Assembly (NCBI RefSeq): GCF_029784155.1
Contig: NC_073693.1
Coordinates: forward strand, 153,857,442 to 153,921,441
Length of the DNA stretch: 64,000 bases
Source: Uranotaenia lowii
Lineage: Eukaryota; Arthropoda; Insecta; Diptera; Culicidae
Direction: 5' to 3'
The position numbers and the translations under genes are program-made. Below, one piece after another: positions 43,792-54,999 of this stretch. Below the pieces are notes generated by a model. It was given only the letters and a program-made list of their open reading frames with translations. It did not search any database and had not been told where the DNA came from. Position 1 is the stretch's first letter. Each line of letters begins with the position of its first letter.

Positions 43792-44169
43792 AGGTTGCCA
43801 GATTTCCCGGTTTTATCCGGATTTGCCCAGTATGGCCCGGTTGCCCGGATTTAATTGAAAAAAGCCCGGATTTTGCCTTGAACTACTCACTTTATTTGCC
43901 AAAACAAACAAAATGTGTTGTTAACATTTTTATTTATGCGCCAAAAAAGAAATTTTTTAAGCAAATTTTATAAAAATAATTATGAAAAGTTTTTTCAAGT
44001 TTTTATTCTTGATTTTTTGTTAAGAAATTTCTGGGTTTTGACAAAATTTGTCTGGATATTATCCGGGTTTTTGGTTGACAATTTTTTTTATCAAATGCCC
44101 GGATTTTGCCAGATAAAGTATCTTGGATTTGTCCGACTCGGGTACATGCTGGGAAAATTCTGGCAACCT
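43792..44169. mobile_element. MITE with AGGTTGCCAGA ends and TA target
   Basis: AGGTTGCCAGATTTCCCGG at the left and TTTCTGGCAACCT-type complement (attctggcaacct) at the right, each bordered by TA (43790-43791 and 44170-44171). The inside has repeated cccggat motifs. TA borders fit a Tc1/mariner-type MITE; no frame encodes a transposase. Confidence 0.78.
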
Positions 44170-44659
44170 TAGAATAAGTGAATAAAAGCAAATTTCGAGA
44201 AAACACGCTTTTAATTTGTTATGTTTGGCAATTTTCCATGTACTTTTTTTTTAAAGCATTTTTATTTTGACCAAAATAGTAGGTAAATAAAATTCTAAAA
44301 ATCGGAAAAATCATGAAATGTTGTTCGAAATATAAGAATCATTTGACATTATTAAATCAAAATCGACCATTTTTACACTTAGCCAAAAGTTAATGGTTTT
44401 TTACCGATCAAAATTTATTTTTTTCAATAGATTTTATGACAATTTGCTTAGGGGGGCGTTGAGTTCGAAAATTTTGCTAAAGGGGGCGATGAGTGAAAAA
44501 AGATTGAAAACCACTGGACTAGAGTATCGAACTTATTTTGGACCAGGTGACTATTTTGGACCACCTTGTTTATATCTTCATTATTAAAATGAAAAATTAG
44601 GAGAAATATATTTTGATCCCGGAGTTCAATAATATCTGCTCAAATTTTTCACGATTTAT

Positions 44660-44825
44660 TGATTAGATATAAATTCGTTGTGCCTAAAGTTCCAAAAAGT
44701 TCCTCAAATAGCCTTTTTTGTGATATGTCAATCGCATCCATTCAGTATAAAAGTTACAAATTGGGTCTCAAATAGCCTTCTAGGACTTAAAGTTCCAAAA
44801 AGTTCCTCAAATAACAGTTATGAAC
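44660..44825. repeat. Short duplicated segment (two units)
   Basis: aaagttccaaaaagttcctcaaata occurs at about 44688 and 44789. The motif recalls the subterminal repeats of element D. Near 45330 the sequence ctttggttgcttggg-like (acttttggttgcttggg) matches D's terminus except one base, so a decayed relative of D may span this region. Confidence 0.5.
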
Positions 44826-45009
44826 ATGGAATTCCATTTTTTTTTAAACCGATATTATTTTAACGGATGTTTGATTTGTATGCCGTTTCGTTATGTTTCT
44901 GAGCCTAATTAACATGCGTCTTCGCTGCTGGCCGCTGGCTGCCCTTGCGGGGTTTCTAGGAAAACTTATTACCACTTCGAATTTTAGCTACCGGTGAGGC
45001 AACATCTAG

Positions 45010-45085
45010 GCGTGGCGTCGTGGCAGAGTGTTTGGCTATCATCTCGAAGGGTCGCGGTTCAAATCTGGTATCAGGACTGATGGAC
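45010..45085 (+). other. tRNA-like sequence
   Basis: tggcagagtgtttggc fits an A box and ggttcaaatct a B box at tRNA spacing. It lies inside the possible decayed relative of D, which also carries a tRNA-like segment. It is not a complete tRNA gene as far as can be seen. Confidence 0.45.
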
Positions 45086-45521
45086 TAATATGGATGCCGA
45101 GAAACCGGCAGCAAGACTTGGGCTGGTGGTGACCAAAGTAAGAAAGGAGAGTCGAATTTGTTTTTGTTTTTGCTGATGAAACAATTACTTGTAGGCTGAA
45201 CAGAAGGCCGTTCAAATCTGTAATAGAACTCTAAAGTTTCAATAAGAACTTAAATTTTGGGCTGAATAAAACGAACTTCGTTGATTATGCTGATTAGGCT
45301 GTGTTTTGACCTTTTTTAACAAGACTTTTGGTTGCTTGGGTTGTTATCGTAAATTGGGAGTCAGAAAATAAAAAAGAAATTTAATTTTGTTTAAAAATTC
45401 GGGTTTTCTCAAAACTTAGCAGCATTATAAATTTGAGCGTAGAACACGTGGTTTTGTGCACATGGGCATTCTGCCTCATTTTTTACACGATTGATTTTTG
45501 TTTAAATTTGTGGAAACACCC

Positions 45522-45715
45522 ACAATTCAGCCTCTGTGCCAATGGCGGCATCATTGGTACAAGGCATCATTGGTGCAAGAAGATAACGCGACCGGTGCTG
45601 ATTCGATTTGCTCCCACCGGCATTAACCTCCCATGTTAACCGAATTGCGTATGTCTGAAAGAAACAAAATAAAAACGAATTCACGTCCCTCCCTATCGCA
45701 TCACAAGACGAAGAA
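45522..45715 (+). repeat. Compound repeat R, copy 3, leading part
   Basis: Starts caattcagcctctgtgccaatgg and follows the unit at 38811 closely, except that the gtgtagtcaattacata part is replaced by a short repeat of catcattggtacaag. It is cut at 45715 by the next element and resumes at 46726. Confidence 0.88.
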
Positions 45716-46725
45716 CACGCAGAGAAAACTTGGATTTTGAAACAAAACAAAACTGACTTTGAATCAAAAAATTCATTTTTTCGATTCAATCTCCTGTTTT
45801 CTTTGAATCAATGAATTACTGTTTTGTTTCAAACGAATAATTTTTGAAAGAAAGAATTATTTTTTTGAATCGAAGAATTTTGGACTTTGGTTTTAAACAA
45901 ATTCTTTGATTCAAAAGACATTTGTTCAATTGCATATTTATTTGGAAACAAAGTAAATTTTCTTTCAAACAAAGAAAAATGTATTCAATGCAAAGGAATA
46001 ATATCTTAAAATAAAAACTTCAAACTTAGAAGGTTTTTTGCATTGGGCAAGAAGAATTTAAAACGAAAAATCGGTTCAAGTTTTGCTGATCGTGTGAAAA
46101 TGTGGATCAGAGTTAGCTTAGTTAGCATGATTCAGGATAAAGTATGGTAATTGTATGTTAATTAAATAATAAATATTGAAGAATTTCAATGAGTGCTTGC
46201 AATTTTACAGGACCACGGCCGATGGATGATTTTCTAAGTCCCTGGATGCCTCAACCGAGGTGACACCGCTCCAAACCAGCGATCAGGTCAACGAAAATTG
46301 ACTCCAGATGATCCGATTAAAGTAAATCAGTTTGTGACCTAGTGTTTAATTTATTTGTGAATAAAAATAAATTTTATTTTTAAAACTGTTTCTTTTTATT
46401 ATTTGAAATTCCTAATAGGAATTTCAAAACAACAGCAAATATTTCTTCCAATTCTAATAAATAGAAAATGGTTCAATGAATAAATGCAGTTAAATCTAAA
46501 TTAAATTACCTTGTGGCAAAACAAAGCAACTTTGAAACAAAAGAAACTGTTCTTTGTATCAAAGTACTAGTATTTAAAATCAAAGATTTTTCAAAAGAAA
46601 AATTCTTTGAAACAAACGAAAATTCATTTGAAACAAAGAAATTTTTATTTATCCCAAAATCAAAGGAAAAAATCCTTTGTTTTTGCGGCACTTTCCTTCG
46701 AAATAAAAAATCTTTTCGCTGCGTG
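45716..46725. mobile_element. TIR element (1010 bp) inserted in repeat R copy 3
   Basis: Ends CACGCAGAGAAAA (45716) and TTTTCGCTGCGTG (ending 46725). Large parts of both halves are rich in tttgaatcaaa/ttcaaag motifs in inverted relation. The intact R unit reads acgaagaaggatgg; here it is split as acgaagaa | aaggatag, which shows the insertion and a duplication of two or three bases. No transposase frame. Confidence 0.83.
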
Positions 46726-47505
46726 AAGGATAGAAATAAATACCGGGCAACACCATGCAGCCAGCGAACCGAGCACTGTGCGTGTGAATGTAGCAAAAGC
46801 AACAACAAAAACATCCTTCTAATTCAATCCCTTCAATCTACCGGCAAACAACCACGGCTAAGCTGTGCGTGTGTATGTAGCAAAAGCAACAACAAAAACA
46901 TTCCTTCGATTTACCGGAAAACAACACCGGCCAAGCTGCCCGGCTTTAGCAGCTGTGTATATGTAGCGTGTGTATGTAATAGCAGGCAGTAAGCAAAGCA
47001 CAGCTCTCATTCAATGGGTTTCCCGTTCCTTCACTCCCGTTCCCTTTCCCGTTTCCATCATAAGACAAAGGAATGCATTGAAAGGAGGCCAAACGCCGGG
47101 AAGCCGCCGTTGTACGTTTTATTGTGATTGATCGGTAACAGAAAGCCTATGACAAATATACCTCGTCCTGCAAGAAGCTCGAATAGTACACTGGTTAGAA
47201 TGTCGGACTGGCAAGACGTTACAATTGGTGATTTGAGTTCGATTCTCACTACAGCGCTGTGGTTTTAATTTTTATTTTCTTGTTTCTGGGATGAATTATC
47301 CAATAGGAAGGAAATCCCATAAAACGTTTTTCTTGTTTCGCTTGAATGTAGTGGTCATCATTTTGGTTGGGAGCCGAGTCCTTATGCCAGTTACGGTTTT
47401 TCAAACATACCGTCTTCGGCACAGTGCACATTTCAGGGCATTATCGGCACAGAGATATGCTAAATAGGCATTGGATTTTTGCAACCTCTTCTATGGGTGA
47501 AGTAA
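46726..47505 (+). repeat. Compound repeat R, copy 3, rest
   Basis: Resumes with aaggatagaaataaatacc, then two minisatellite units (46790-46920), the ctgcccggctttagcagctg segment, the tRNA-like core (47180-47265) and the tail ending near ctcttctatgggtg at 47500. It closely parallels copies 1 and 2. Confidence 0.88.
47180..47265 (+). other. tRNA-like core of repeat R, copy 3
   Basis: tacactggttagaatgtcgg and gagttcgattctcac at the spacing of the other two copies. Confidence 0.58.
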
Positions 47506-50500
47506 TTAAAATACAACAAAATATTTATAGTAGCAAAATAGCAAATTTATAGTAGTATTTATGGTAGCAAAAGAGCATACGAGTGGAAAAACGATAAGCT
47601 GTGATTTCATTAGATTGCGCAGACTGCATGGTTAACCATAAAACCTTAAATGTTACCCATGAAAAATAACAATTTTCACGCTGAGTTCATTTAATCCTTC
47701 TGTTTCTAAGAACTAAACTCGTTTTTGTGGAATTTTCATCCGACCAATGATGGAAAAGCTTGATTGCTACAATAAAAATGAAATAAAACATTATTCGAAA
47801 CCCGAGGTAAGTGTATTTTTGAGAAAGAATGGCATGGGCCATCTTACCTCGCTGGTGCGTCTTGTACAGTTTTCCCCTATATTTACATAATTCAAAACAG
47901 GAATCGCGAAATGTCAAAAACAGTGAGGCCAGGCAGTGCATGAATCGACCTATAATGTACTAAGACTAGGATCAATTTTAGCCTGCAGCGCATAACATTT
48001 CACAAGTTTTGAATTTCCCATACTAATTTGGGGCAGTCAAATGTAGAGCGTATACAAAATCAGTGACAATATAAAACAAAATATTTTAGTTACATTAAAA
48101 AATAATGATTGAGATACTGGAACGAAAATTTTCTTGCAGGCCTGTGAAATCATATATATTTTAGTCTTCAACCTGATGTCTAGTTTTGTAACGTTATTTC
48201 ATTTTTTGCATCGAACTAACTCGTTGTCATTCCAAATCTACTTCCAAATCTACTTTCGAGATTTGTGAAAATGTGAATTACGACCTCACCGCCCCCCTAA
48301 GCCCTTCCAACGCCCCCCAAATTTCAACATTGAGCTCACAGCCCCCTGGAAGCTCTCAACGCTCCCGAGGGGGCTCTAGTCGTTCTAACATCTTTGTGTC
48401 ATTCGCGATTAATTAAAAAAATTGAACATTGTAAAATTGAAAAAAAATTGAATAACCTTTTGCGTAAAAGAGATTCGGAAAAGTCAGGTGAAATTGATGC
48501 CATCATTTGCATAAAATGCCTATTTGTTTTTTATGCATACATGTATCCTAAGTGCGAATATATGCGATCCAAACAGTAAATGCTTGTCAGTAAAGAAAAA
48601 AAAACAGTGAACGACCGCCGCAGATTTCACGTTATGCTCTACTCTCTATGTGGAACTTCAAATGGAACTTCATTTTATTCCACGATGAATGATTATTGTA
48701 GGTAAAAAAATGTACACTCCAATTCGAAAGCGCCTGAGAAATGAGAACGATAAGATGATCAGTTCAACTGGTATCTCGTGAGTCAATTATCACGCCTGCC
48801 TGTATCTTGTGGCGGGCCAAGATGATGGGATCATCGTACAGATAACCGGTTTTTTTTTGTATCTTGTCTTCAAGAAGAGAAATTTCATCGAAAGAATTTT
48901 TCTGACGTTCGTCCTTCACACCAAATGCAAACAACAACAGAAAAAAAAACTTTCTATTTGGGATTGTACGTGTCTAAGCGCTTCCTAAAACTGACCATTT
49001 CCATTAGAAAAGAAGTGGATCGTTCTTAGCTTAATAACTGTGAATCTTTCTTACCGCGCGTACAAAGCATGGCGAGAGGAAGACTTAATGCTATGTACCG
49101 TCAATTATCAGAACAACTTTTTTAAAATTATTTATTCTCAACATAACGTTTAGAAACATTAGCATTATTCGGCCACTGAATTTGAAAAAAGATTGTTTAT
49201 TGAATCACAGCTTTTGATGTTTCATATTTTAGCAGGTGACCGTTATATACACTTGTCATCTTGTTTGGCACACACACGCTCGGCAATGCATGACCTAAAT
49301 CAAACACCAAATCGGCATCCCACAAAGTCGAGTTGAGGTGGAATAGTAACCAAATCACCGATACCAGTTGTTGACTGGTATCGAGAAGAAAATAGTATCT
49401 ATACCTACTTACAAACGTCGTTGTGAAAAACGAAGTTGCAACATAAAAAATGAACTGTGATAAAGTGAAGTTTTGGAAACCTAATTACTTCCTGAGTAAT
49501 TTCAACGCTGGTTAATCATCGAAACTCTATAATCCAATAAAGATTTTTTTGGAGGTAGTTTTCCGAGCAAGAAAAAGCTCGCGTAACATAATTTTATGAC
49601 CATCGATTTTAAACGGCAGAACAAGATAGAGTTTTTTTTATAAGTATGACACATACAACAATTGAAACGATGCTAATGGTAGTTTAAGTATTGTACTAAA
49701 AAAACTTGGAATCGAAATTAGTAATATTATGCATCGGAAAATAGTTCGTTTCATGAGTTTTATGGCTAACAATTTTGCGAGGTTTTCCATTCCACACCAT
49801 AAAAACCAATGTTGCTACTTTCTCCCTAACGTTGTCGGATGAAACTTGTCCCAAATCAGACCGTGGCATGGGAAGCAACGAGTTCAACAATAGCCGTTTG
49901 TTATTCGTTACGGCTGTTTCAAAGTCCGCGGTCCGTCTTCAATTTAGTCAGACGGACACATTCTGAGACCGGAATCGGCTTTTGACTCCGGCTGGGTGAC
50001 CCGTACTAGATCACACTCCGAAAACTGTACGGAAATGCAACTGACCGAGTATAGCTCTATCATGTTTCATTTCCCTTGGTTTCCTGCCCACAGGTTTCGA
50101 TTCGATTCAACAGGTGCTGGTGCTGGCTGGTGGGTGCCGTCTATCTTATACACCCTGAATCGTTGCTGGATAAGAGATGAGTTGTATAATGAGACCACAG
50201 TTCTTGTCAGAAACCATGGGCGTCAGAATACCCAGCATGAAATTCGTTTGTTTGATTTATATATAACCAACGTGGTTCTAATTTTATATTTTAAGTAGAA
50301 TACCTGAAGTACAATTTTTTGTTTATAGATGATGAAATTATCTTACTTCAAGTATTTTTTTTAAATTGATTAAAGCATGGATCATCTTAAATCTGAACGC
50401 ACTGTTTATTATACCACAGCGCTACTAGTTGTTGGATCTGGAATGATTTGACAGTACTTTGTCTTGGAATGTTTCCTCTATCAGTGCTGAAAATTTCATT

Positions 50501-50533
50501 ACGATTTGTTTCGTTTTAAAAAAGTTACACGTG
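47506..50533. other. No gene recognised; one repeat segment
   Basis: 47967-48110 matches the repeat at 41865 onward. A C-rich stretch at 48290-48380 (ccgcccccctaagccc and similar) recalls G-rich stretches at 44450-44490 in opposite orientation. The remaining frames, such as 49996-50298, lack motifs and are not called as genes. Confidence 0.45.
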
Positions 50534-51319
50534 ATGGAAGCCGCGAGACGGAAATTAATATTGAACACCCACGTCAAAAACCCGACGGGATCGGGTTAAA
50601 AAAAAAACGCGTAAGCATCGGCATCGGCAGGCTCATACCAAGTGTCATAGTGGAACTGAGGATCGGAAACTGCATTTGAAGGTGTTGAGAACGATCAAGG
50701 CAAACCCAGGGCAGTCGGACTATGACATCGCTAAAAAAAATCAACCGGTCAGAAGGATTCATCTGCACGAAGGAATACGATCTTATCGGGCCAGTAAGCA
50801 ATCAAACCGGGCATTGAAGCAAAATGTAGCCAAAGGACGTGCCCGGAAGTTATATTACAAGGTTCTAACGAAGTACGACGGATGCATCCTCATGGATGAC
50901 GAGACGTACGTGAAGATGGATTTGGGCAGCTTCCTGGTCAAAAATTTCATAAAACCAATGGTCGGGCTGATGGACTCCAAGATGTACAAGGAGGAGTGCC
51001 TGAGAAAACGTATTCTTCCGTACATTAGATCTCACAAAGGACTAGTAAAGTTTTCGCCAGATTTGACAAGCTGCCACTACAGCAAAGAGGTACAACAGTG
51101 GTATCGGGACAACGGGTGGATTTTGCCGAAAAGGAAATCAACCCACCCAACTGCCCTCAATTCTGCTCTTTTGAAAAATATTGGGCAATTGTCAAGCAGA
51201 AGATGAAGAAGAATGGTGGGACGACTCGTGATGCAACAGAGATAAAGAGATGGTGGAACAAAATAACCACTGAGGTCAGCGAACAGGGTGTCCAAACTAT
51301 GAACAGTGGTATTCCGTAG
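50534..51319 (+). pseudogene. DD37E mariner transposase, second copy, decayed
   Basis: ATG at 50534 begins MEAARRKLIL, as in the first copy, but the HTH part is shortened and out of frame. From about 50676 the frame reads KVLRTIKANPGQSDYDIAK, RRIHLHEGIRSYRASKQSN, YDGCILMDDETYVKMDLG, then an internal deletion removes most residues between the first Asp block and MYKEECLRKRILPY. FSPDLTSCHYSKEV keeps the second Asp. A frameshift near 51115 puts NPPNCPQF-FEKYWAIV in another frame (51098-51319), ending GVQTMNSGIP. TIRs were not located. Confidence 0.88.
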
Positions 51320-51432
51320 CTGATCTACAGTCTTTTTCGAAGCATGTTTTTTCGGAATTTTTTTTTCCAAATTTTGAATAAGGGAAAACTGAAGATTTAT
51401 TTGTCTGGTTTTTCGTCTCACGCCAAAACCTA

Positions 51433-54145
51433 CACACAAAATTTCCGAGGCCGAAAATTAGCAAAATTTTGCTCAAATTTGACCAGCTAAAAACTTAGCA
51501 ATCAATTTAGCAATTTTTTTTTACTAAAATTTTAGCAAAATTGAAAAGAAGGTGTCCGGACTAAATTTTTGCTAATTTTTCAGTAAAAAAAAATTATTTG
51601 CTAAAATTTAAGCAAAAATGATTTTCCAATTAAATTTACTAGAATTTAAGTAAATTTTAATTTTTAAAGATACCGTTGGTTTTCTTTTATAAAAAAGTAA
51701 ACTTAAATTGGATTTTAATTGTTTTTAATTTATTTAATCAGGAAAGGTAGAAACGTCTTGTTTCATTTATTCACGCCGGGAAAATTATATTCCAACAGTT
51801 TATGGTATCCGGAGTCCGGAGCCTGAAATACCATGCGAGTTTCCATGCCGGTAGGAACGACGCTACTGAGGACGTTATCAATACGTCGGCAGATTCTGGG
51901 TATAAGGGCGATGCTGTTCTGTAAAAAATAAATGGTTTGAACAAAATTTAACTAATCATTAACGAATTTCGAACTTACACCATTTCGCTAGCCCGCTTGA
52001 TTCGACGGTTTCTGGTTTCATCCAAAGCATGACCGTGACCAAAACTTTGATAAAAGCGGAATACAGTCATTACAGGCCAGACCAATAAGCTTACCTGAAA
52101 TTTTGTAAAAGAGTAAATTTTAATATTGTGTTAGACACCTTCCTTAAGTTTATAAAATGGAATTTTAAAGTTTGCCGGTACTCCCGGATTCCTAGCTACG
52201 CTGATTTTAATTAAGTATGAATCATATGAATGGCATATTTCTGATTCAGAAAAAAATTTGTGTGACTCAGCATTCAACCTAGAATTATATGATAATCAAT
52301 TTAGGATCATACTTTATTTTTCGATTATCCATTCCAGAACTGTAGGGATGAATCATTCGGGATGAAAATCCCGAGAAAAAGGAAAAAAATCCAGAACTGT
52401 AAATAGTTTTTGAGTTTTGAAGATGAAGAATTATGAGACTACGAATCTCAGTTCAAAGTTCATGCTGAAATTCTTAACTTTTTTTTTCTTTCTGATAGAC
52501 CTACATGAACTGGAAATTCATTGCTTAAATTTAATTCTAAGTTCTGAATCTGAGTACTTAAAATTTGAATTCTAAATTTTAAAACTGCGTAGAAAATATG
52601 TATTTCAATTATCACTTTTTTAAAAAGAACCATTTACAAATAATTTGAAAACAAAGGTTTGATTTTTTTATCCTTGTGATTTAATCTCAATAGTTTTCTT
52701 TTTTTTTTTTTTTTTTTTGTTTCGATTATAGTCGTTTTACCATCTTTATGGCATTCGCGACTTTATCAACGTTGCAGTTGGCGGATTGTTATTGAAAAAC
52801 TATCCGGTACAACTGTGTTCGATGTTTACTCTTGGGCTCGAACTCGCGGACATATAGTTTTCTATATTCTGACTTTGGTACATAGAAATTTGGAATCCAA
52901 TTTTTTATTTTAAATGTTTAAGTGAACTGACTTAATTTTGACTATTTCTTTAAGATTGCAAGAAGTTTGGAATCTGAAGCTCTACCAAATTATGACGACG
53001 CAGATTTAAAATTAGGCATACGTACCATACTCGTACCACTGTGGTAGAATTTTCGTATGAGTTTAACTAATTCCCACCTGGAAGAGCTTTTTCCGGTGAC
53101 TTCCGGGGGAAGGTAATTAGGCGTCACCAGTAGTCGTATGTTCGGGAGCAGCAGTAAGCTAGGGAAAATTATGTTTAGTAAAATATTTTTTTAATTAAGG
53201 TTAACTGAGGATTGGTACCTGTCAGCTTCCGATGTCAACTAGACCGGTCGTCCAATGGACACATTAAGCACAATCATAATCGTTTCCTTTTCCGGAACCA
53301 AACAGGAAATTAACCATGGAAACCGCCAATGCAGCTGCATTGTTACATTCTTCGGATGTGCATTTTGTTCGGCATCTTTCCATCCAACCCGCTCAATGCA
53401 GTTCCGTACTTTCGATTTCAGATGAAGTTCCATGCATGGATGACGAGTCAACTAAAAATAATAAAACAGTTATCATCGCTGAAAATTTCAAATCTGAAAT
53501 AAAATTTAAAATGTTTCTTTCAAATTCAATGTTTCGATTTATTTGTTTCGTTGAATTTATTTGTGATACACATTTCATTTATTTCGAAACAGACTTACCT
53601 TTCCGTCTGACGACATATAGAAAAGCGCTGGTTGGCCTGGAAGATTAGCCAGATTAGCAATTCGAAAATACAGCTCGGAAAAGGATCTGGTCATTGGCTA
53701 AGTTCGAACAGCAACTTTAGAAAGTCACCCTTTTATGCGCTATCTACCGTCAATACCAGCCGTTTCCGAATCGCCACACACCTACTTTTCACTGTCACTT
53801 TCATTCTAACATCCCGGTGGAAATAGCGACCCGGGCCGAAATTTAACTGGAAACGAATAGGTACCGGGATCAATAACAAATTAAAATTTTCTCGCGACCG
53901 AATGGATGAAACACAACCGGTTTGGTAAACAAAACAAAAAGACGACCGTGGGTTGAGTACAGACTAAACGTTTGTGTCCATGCTGCTATAAATGCTGAAG
54001 TTGGTAGCAACTGAGTTATTTTAACTCAAATTGAGCAAATCACTCGATGGAATGGGGAATTGCTAACCCATCAGTAAAAAAATATTTATGCTAACGGAAA
54101 GTAACAGCGAAATTTTGCTAAGTGGAGCCCCGAAAGTTTTGTGTG
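51433..54145. mobile_element. 2.7-kb TIR element carrying a five-exon gene
   Basis: The left end CACACAAAATTTCCGAGGCC (51433) and right end, complement CACACAAAACTTTCGGGGC (54145), are imperfect inverted repeats; both continue into TTAGCAAAATTT. TA flanks each end (51431-51432 and 54146-54147). The left subterminal region is rich in agcaaaattttgct palindromes. The interior has a minus-strand gene with introns (51763-53694). A TA target would fit Tc1/mariner-like or another TA-targeting group, but the encoded protein shows no DDE motif. Confidence 0.7.
51763..53694 (-). pseudogene. Unrecognised five-exon gene, one in-frame stop
   Basis: Minus-strand exons: 53599-53694, 53219-53451, 53026-53158, 51981-52094 and 51763-51918. 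All four introns are GT-AG and the exon phases fit (0, 2, 0, 0). The ATG at 53694 (gccaATGA) starts MTRSFSELYFRIANLANLPG. Further parts: MELHLKSKVRNCIERVGWKD, FPWLISCLVPEKETIMIVLN, LLLLPNIRLLVTPNYLPPE, RWELVKLIRKFYHSGTSM, FYQSFGHGHALDETRNRR and ALIPRICRRIDNVLSSVV; the end is LLEYNFPGVNK. The model is about 243 codons with one stop, TAG at 53239-53241, near the end of exon 2. Exon 2 may be misdrawn or the copy may be dead. I know no family with this sequence; no signal peptide or obvious membrane segment is seen. Confidence 0.6.
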
Positions 54146-54194
54146 TAATGAATAATATTTCTTCAATTTACTCGGTTCATGGCAACCAACTTCT

Positions 54195-54980
54195 CAGGCA
54201 CCCTACTTACGCTCCACTTGGTCTAACCACCTCGCTCATTGCGCTTCTGCTCGTCTCGTTCCTACCGGATTGATAGCGAACACCTGTTTTGCAGGACAAG
54301 CATTTGTAAGATGCTAGCCATCATATCCTCGAAAGATGTACGCTTAGAGTTAAGAAAAAAAGAATCTCTTCGAGGAAACATCATGTTTCATTGAGATCCT
54401 GTATGTGTTTGTGTTCGTTTTAAAAAAAAGTATCAGGCATTCTTGCAACATGTCCTGCCCAGCGTATCTGTACAGCCTTCACCACCTTTTGGATATTGGG
54501 CTCACCGTAGAGTCGCGCGAGCTCGTGGTCCTTTGCCTCCACACTCCGTTCTCCTGCACGCCCCCAAAGATGGTTCTTAACCCTCGTCGCTCGAATACTC
54601 CGAGTGTACGCAGGTCCTCCTCGAGCAATATCCATGAGTCGTGCCAGTAGAGGACAACCGGTCTAATGAGCGTCATATACAGGTTACACTTCCTGAGAGG
54701 GCTAAGTCTTCACGACCGCAGTTGCTTGTTGAGTCCATAGGTCCATAGGTGGTTTCACTGTCTGCAGTCAACAGTGAGCCGAGATAGACAAAGTCTTCCA
54801 CTGTGTCCAGCTCGTCGCCGTCGACCTTGAAAATCTGTAAATTTGGTAAAAATCGATTGGGAAACGAGGGAGCTATAGGTTTTTCAGCGAAGAGTCTTAA
54901 ATTGACATTCAAGGTCTGATTAGGGAGTTTTTTTGTCTGGTCTTTTCGAATGCGTACATTAAAACAATAATGATGCAAAA
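54195..54980 (-). pseudogene. Non-LTR retrotransposon RT C-terminal remnant (second copy)
   Basis: The minus strand shows, in several frames, IFKVDGDELDTVEDFVYLGS with LLTADSETT (the RT palm/thumb border), MTLIRPVVLYWHDSW, RRGLRTIFGGVQENGVWRQR, HELARLYGEPNIQKVVKAV and RWAGHVARMPD. After an insertion of about 100 bases (54310-54425) a short piece near 54200-54290 matches the ARLLDQVE part of the copy at 5.8-6.3 kb. It is a decayed 3' end of the same element family as that copy. Confidence 0.78.
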
Positions 54981-54999
54981 TTAAAGATTTTAAGGATTA

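Noticed and set aside
45010..45085. Functional tRNA gene
   Set aside because: A- and B-box-like motifs are present, but an acceptor stem and anticodon arm could not be folded by eye; more likely tRNA-derived repeat sequence.
46513..46992. 159-codon frame in the compound repeat
   Set aside because: It spans the junction of a TIR element and repeat R, so it cannot be an inherited gene.
49996..50298. 100-codon plus-strand frame
   Set aside because: No motif, no splice or start context that stands out, no related frame elsewhere.
50574..51439. Minus-strand frames over the second transposase
   Set aside because: They are antisense shadows of the DD37E pseudogene on the plus strand.
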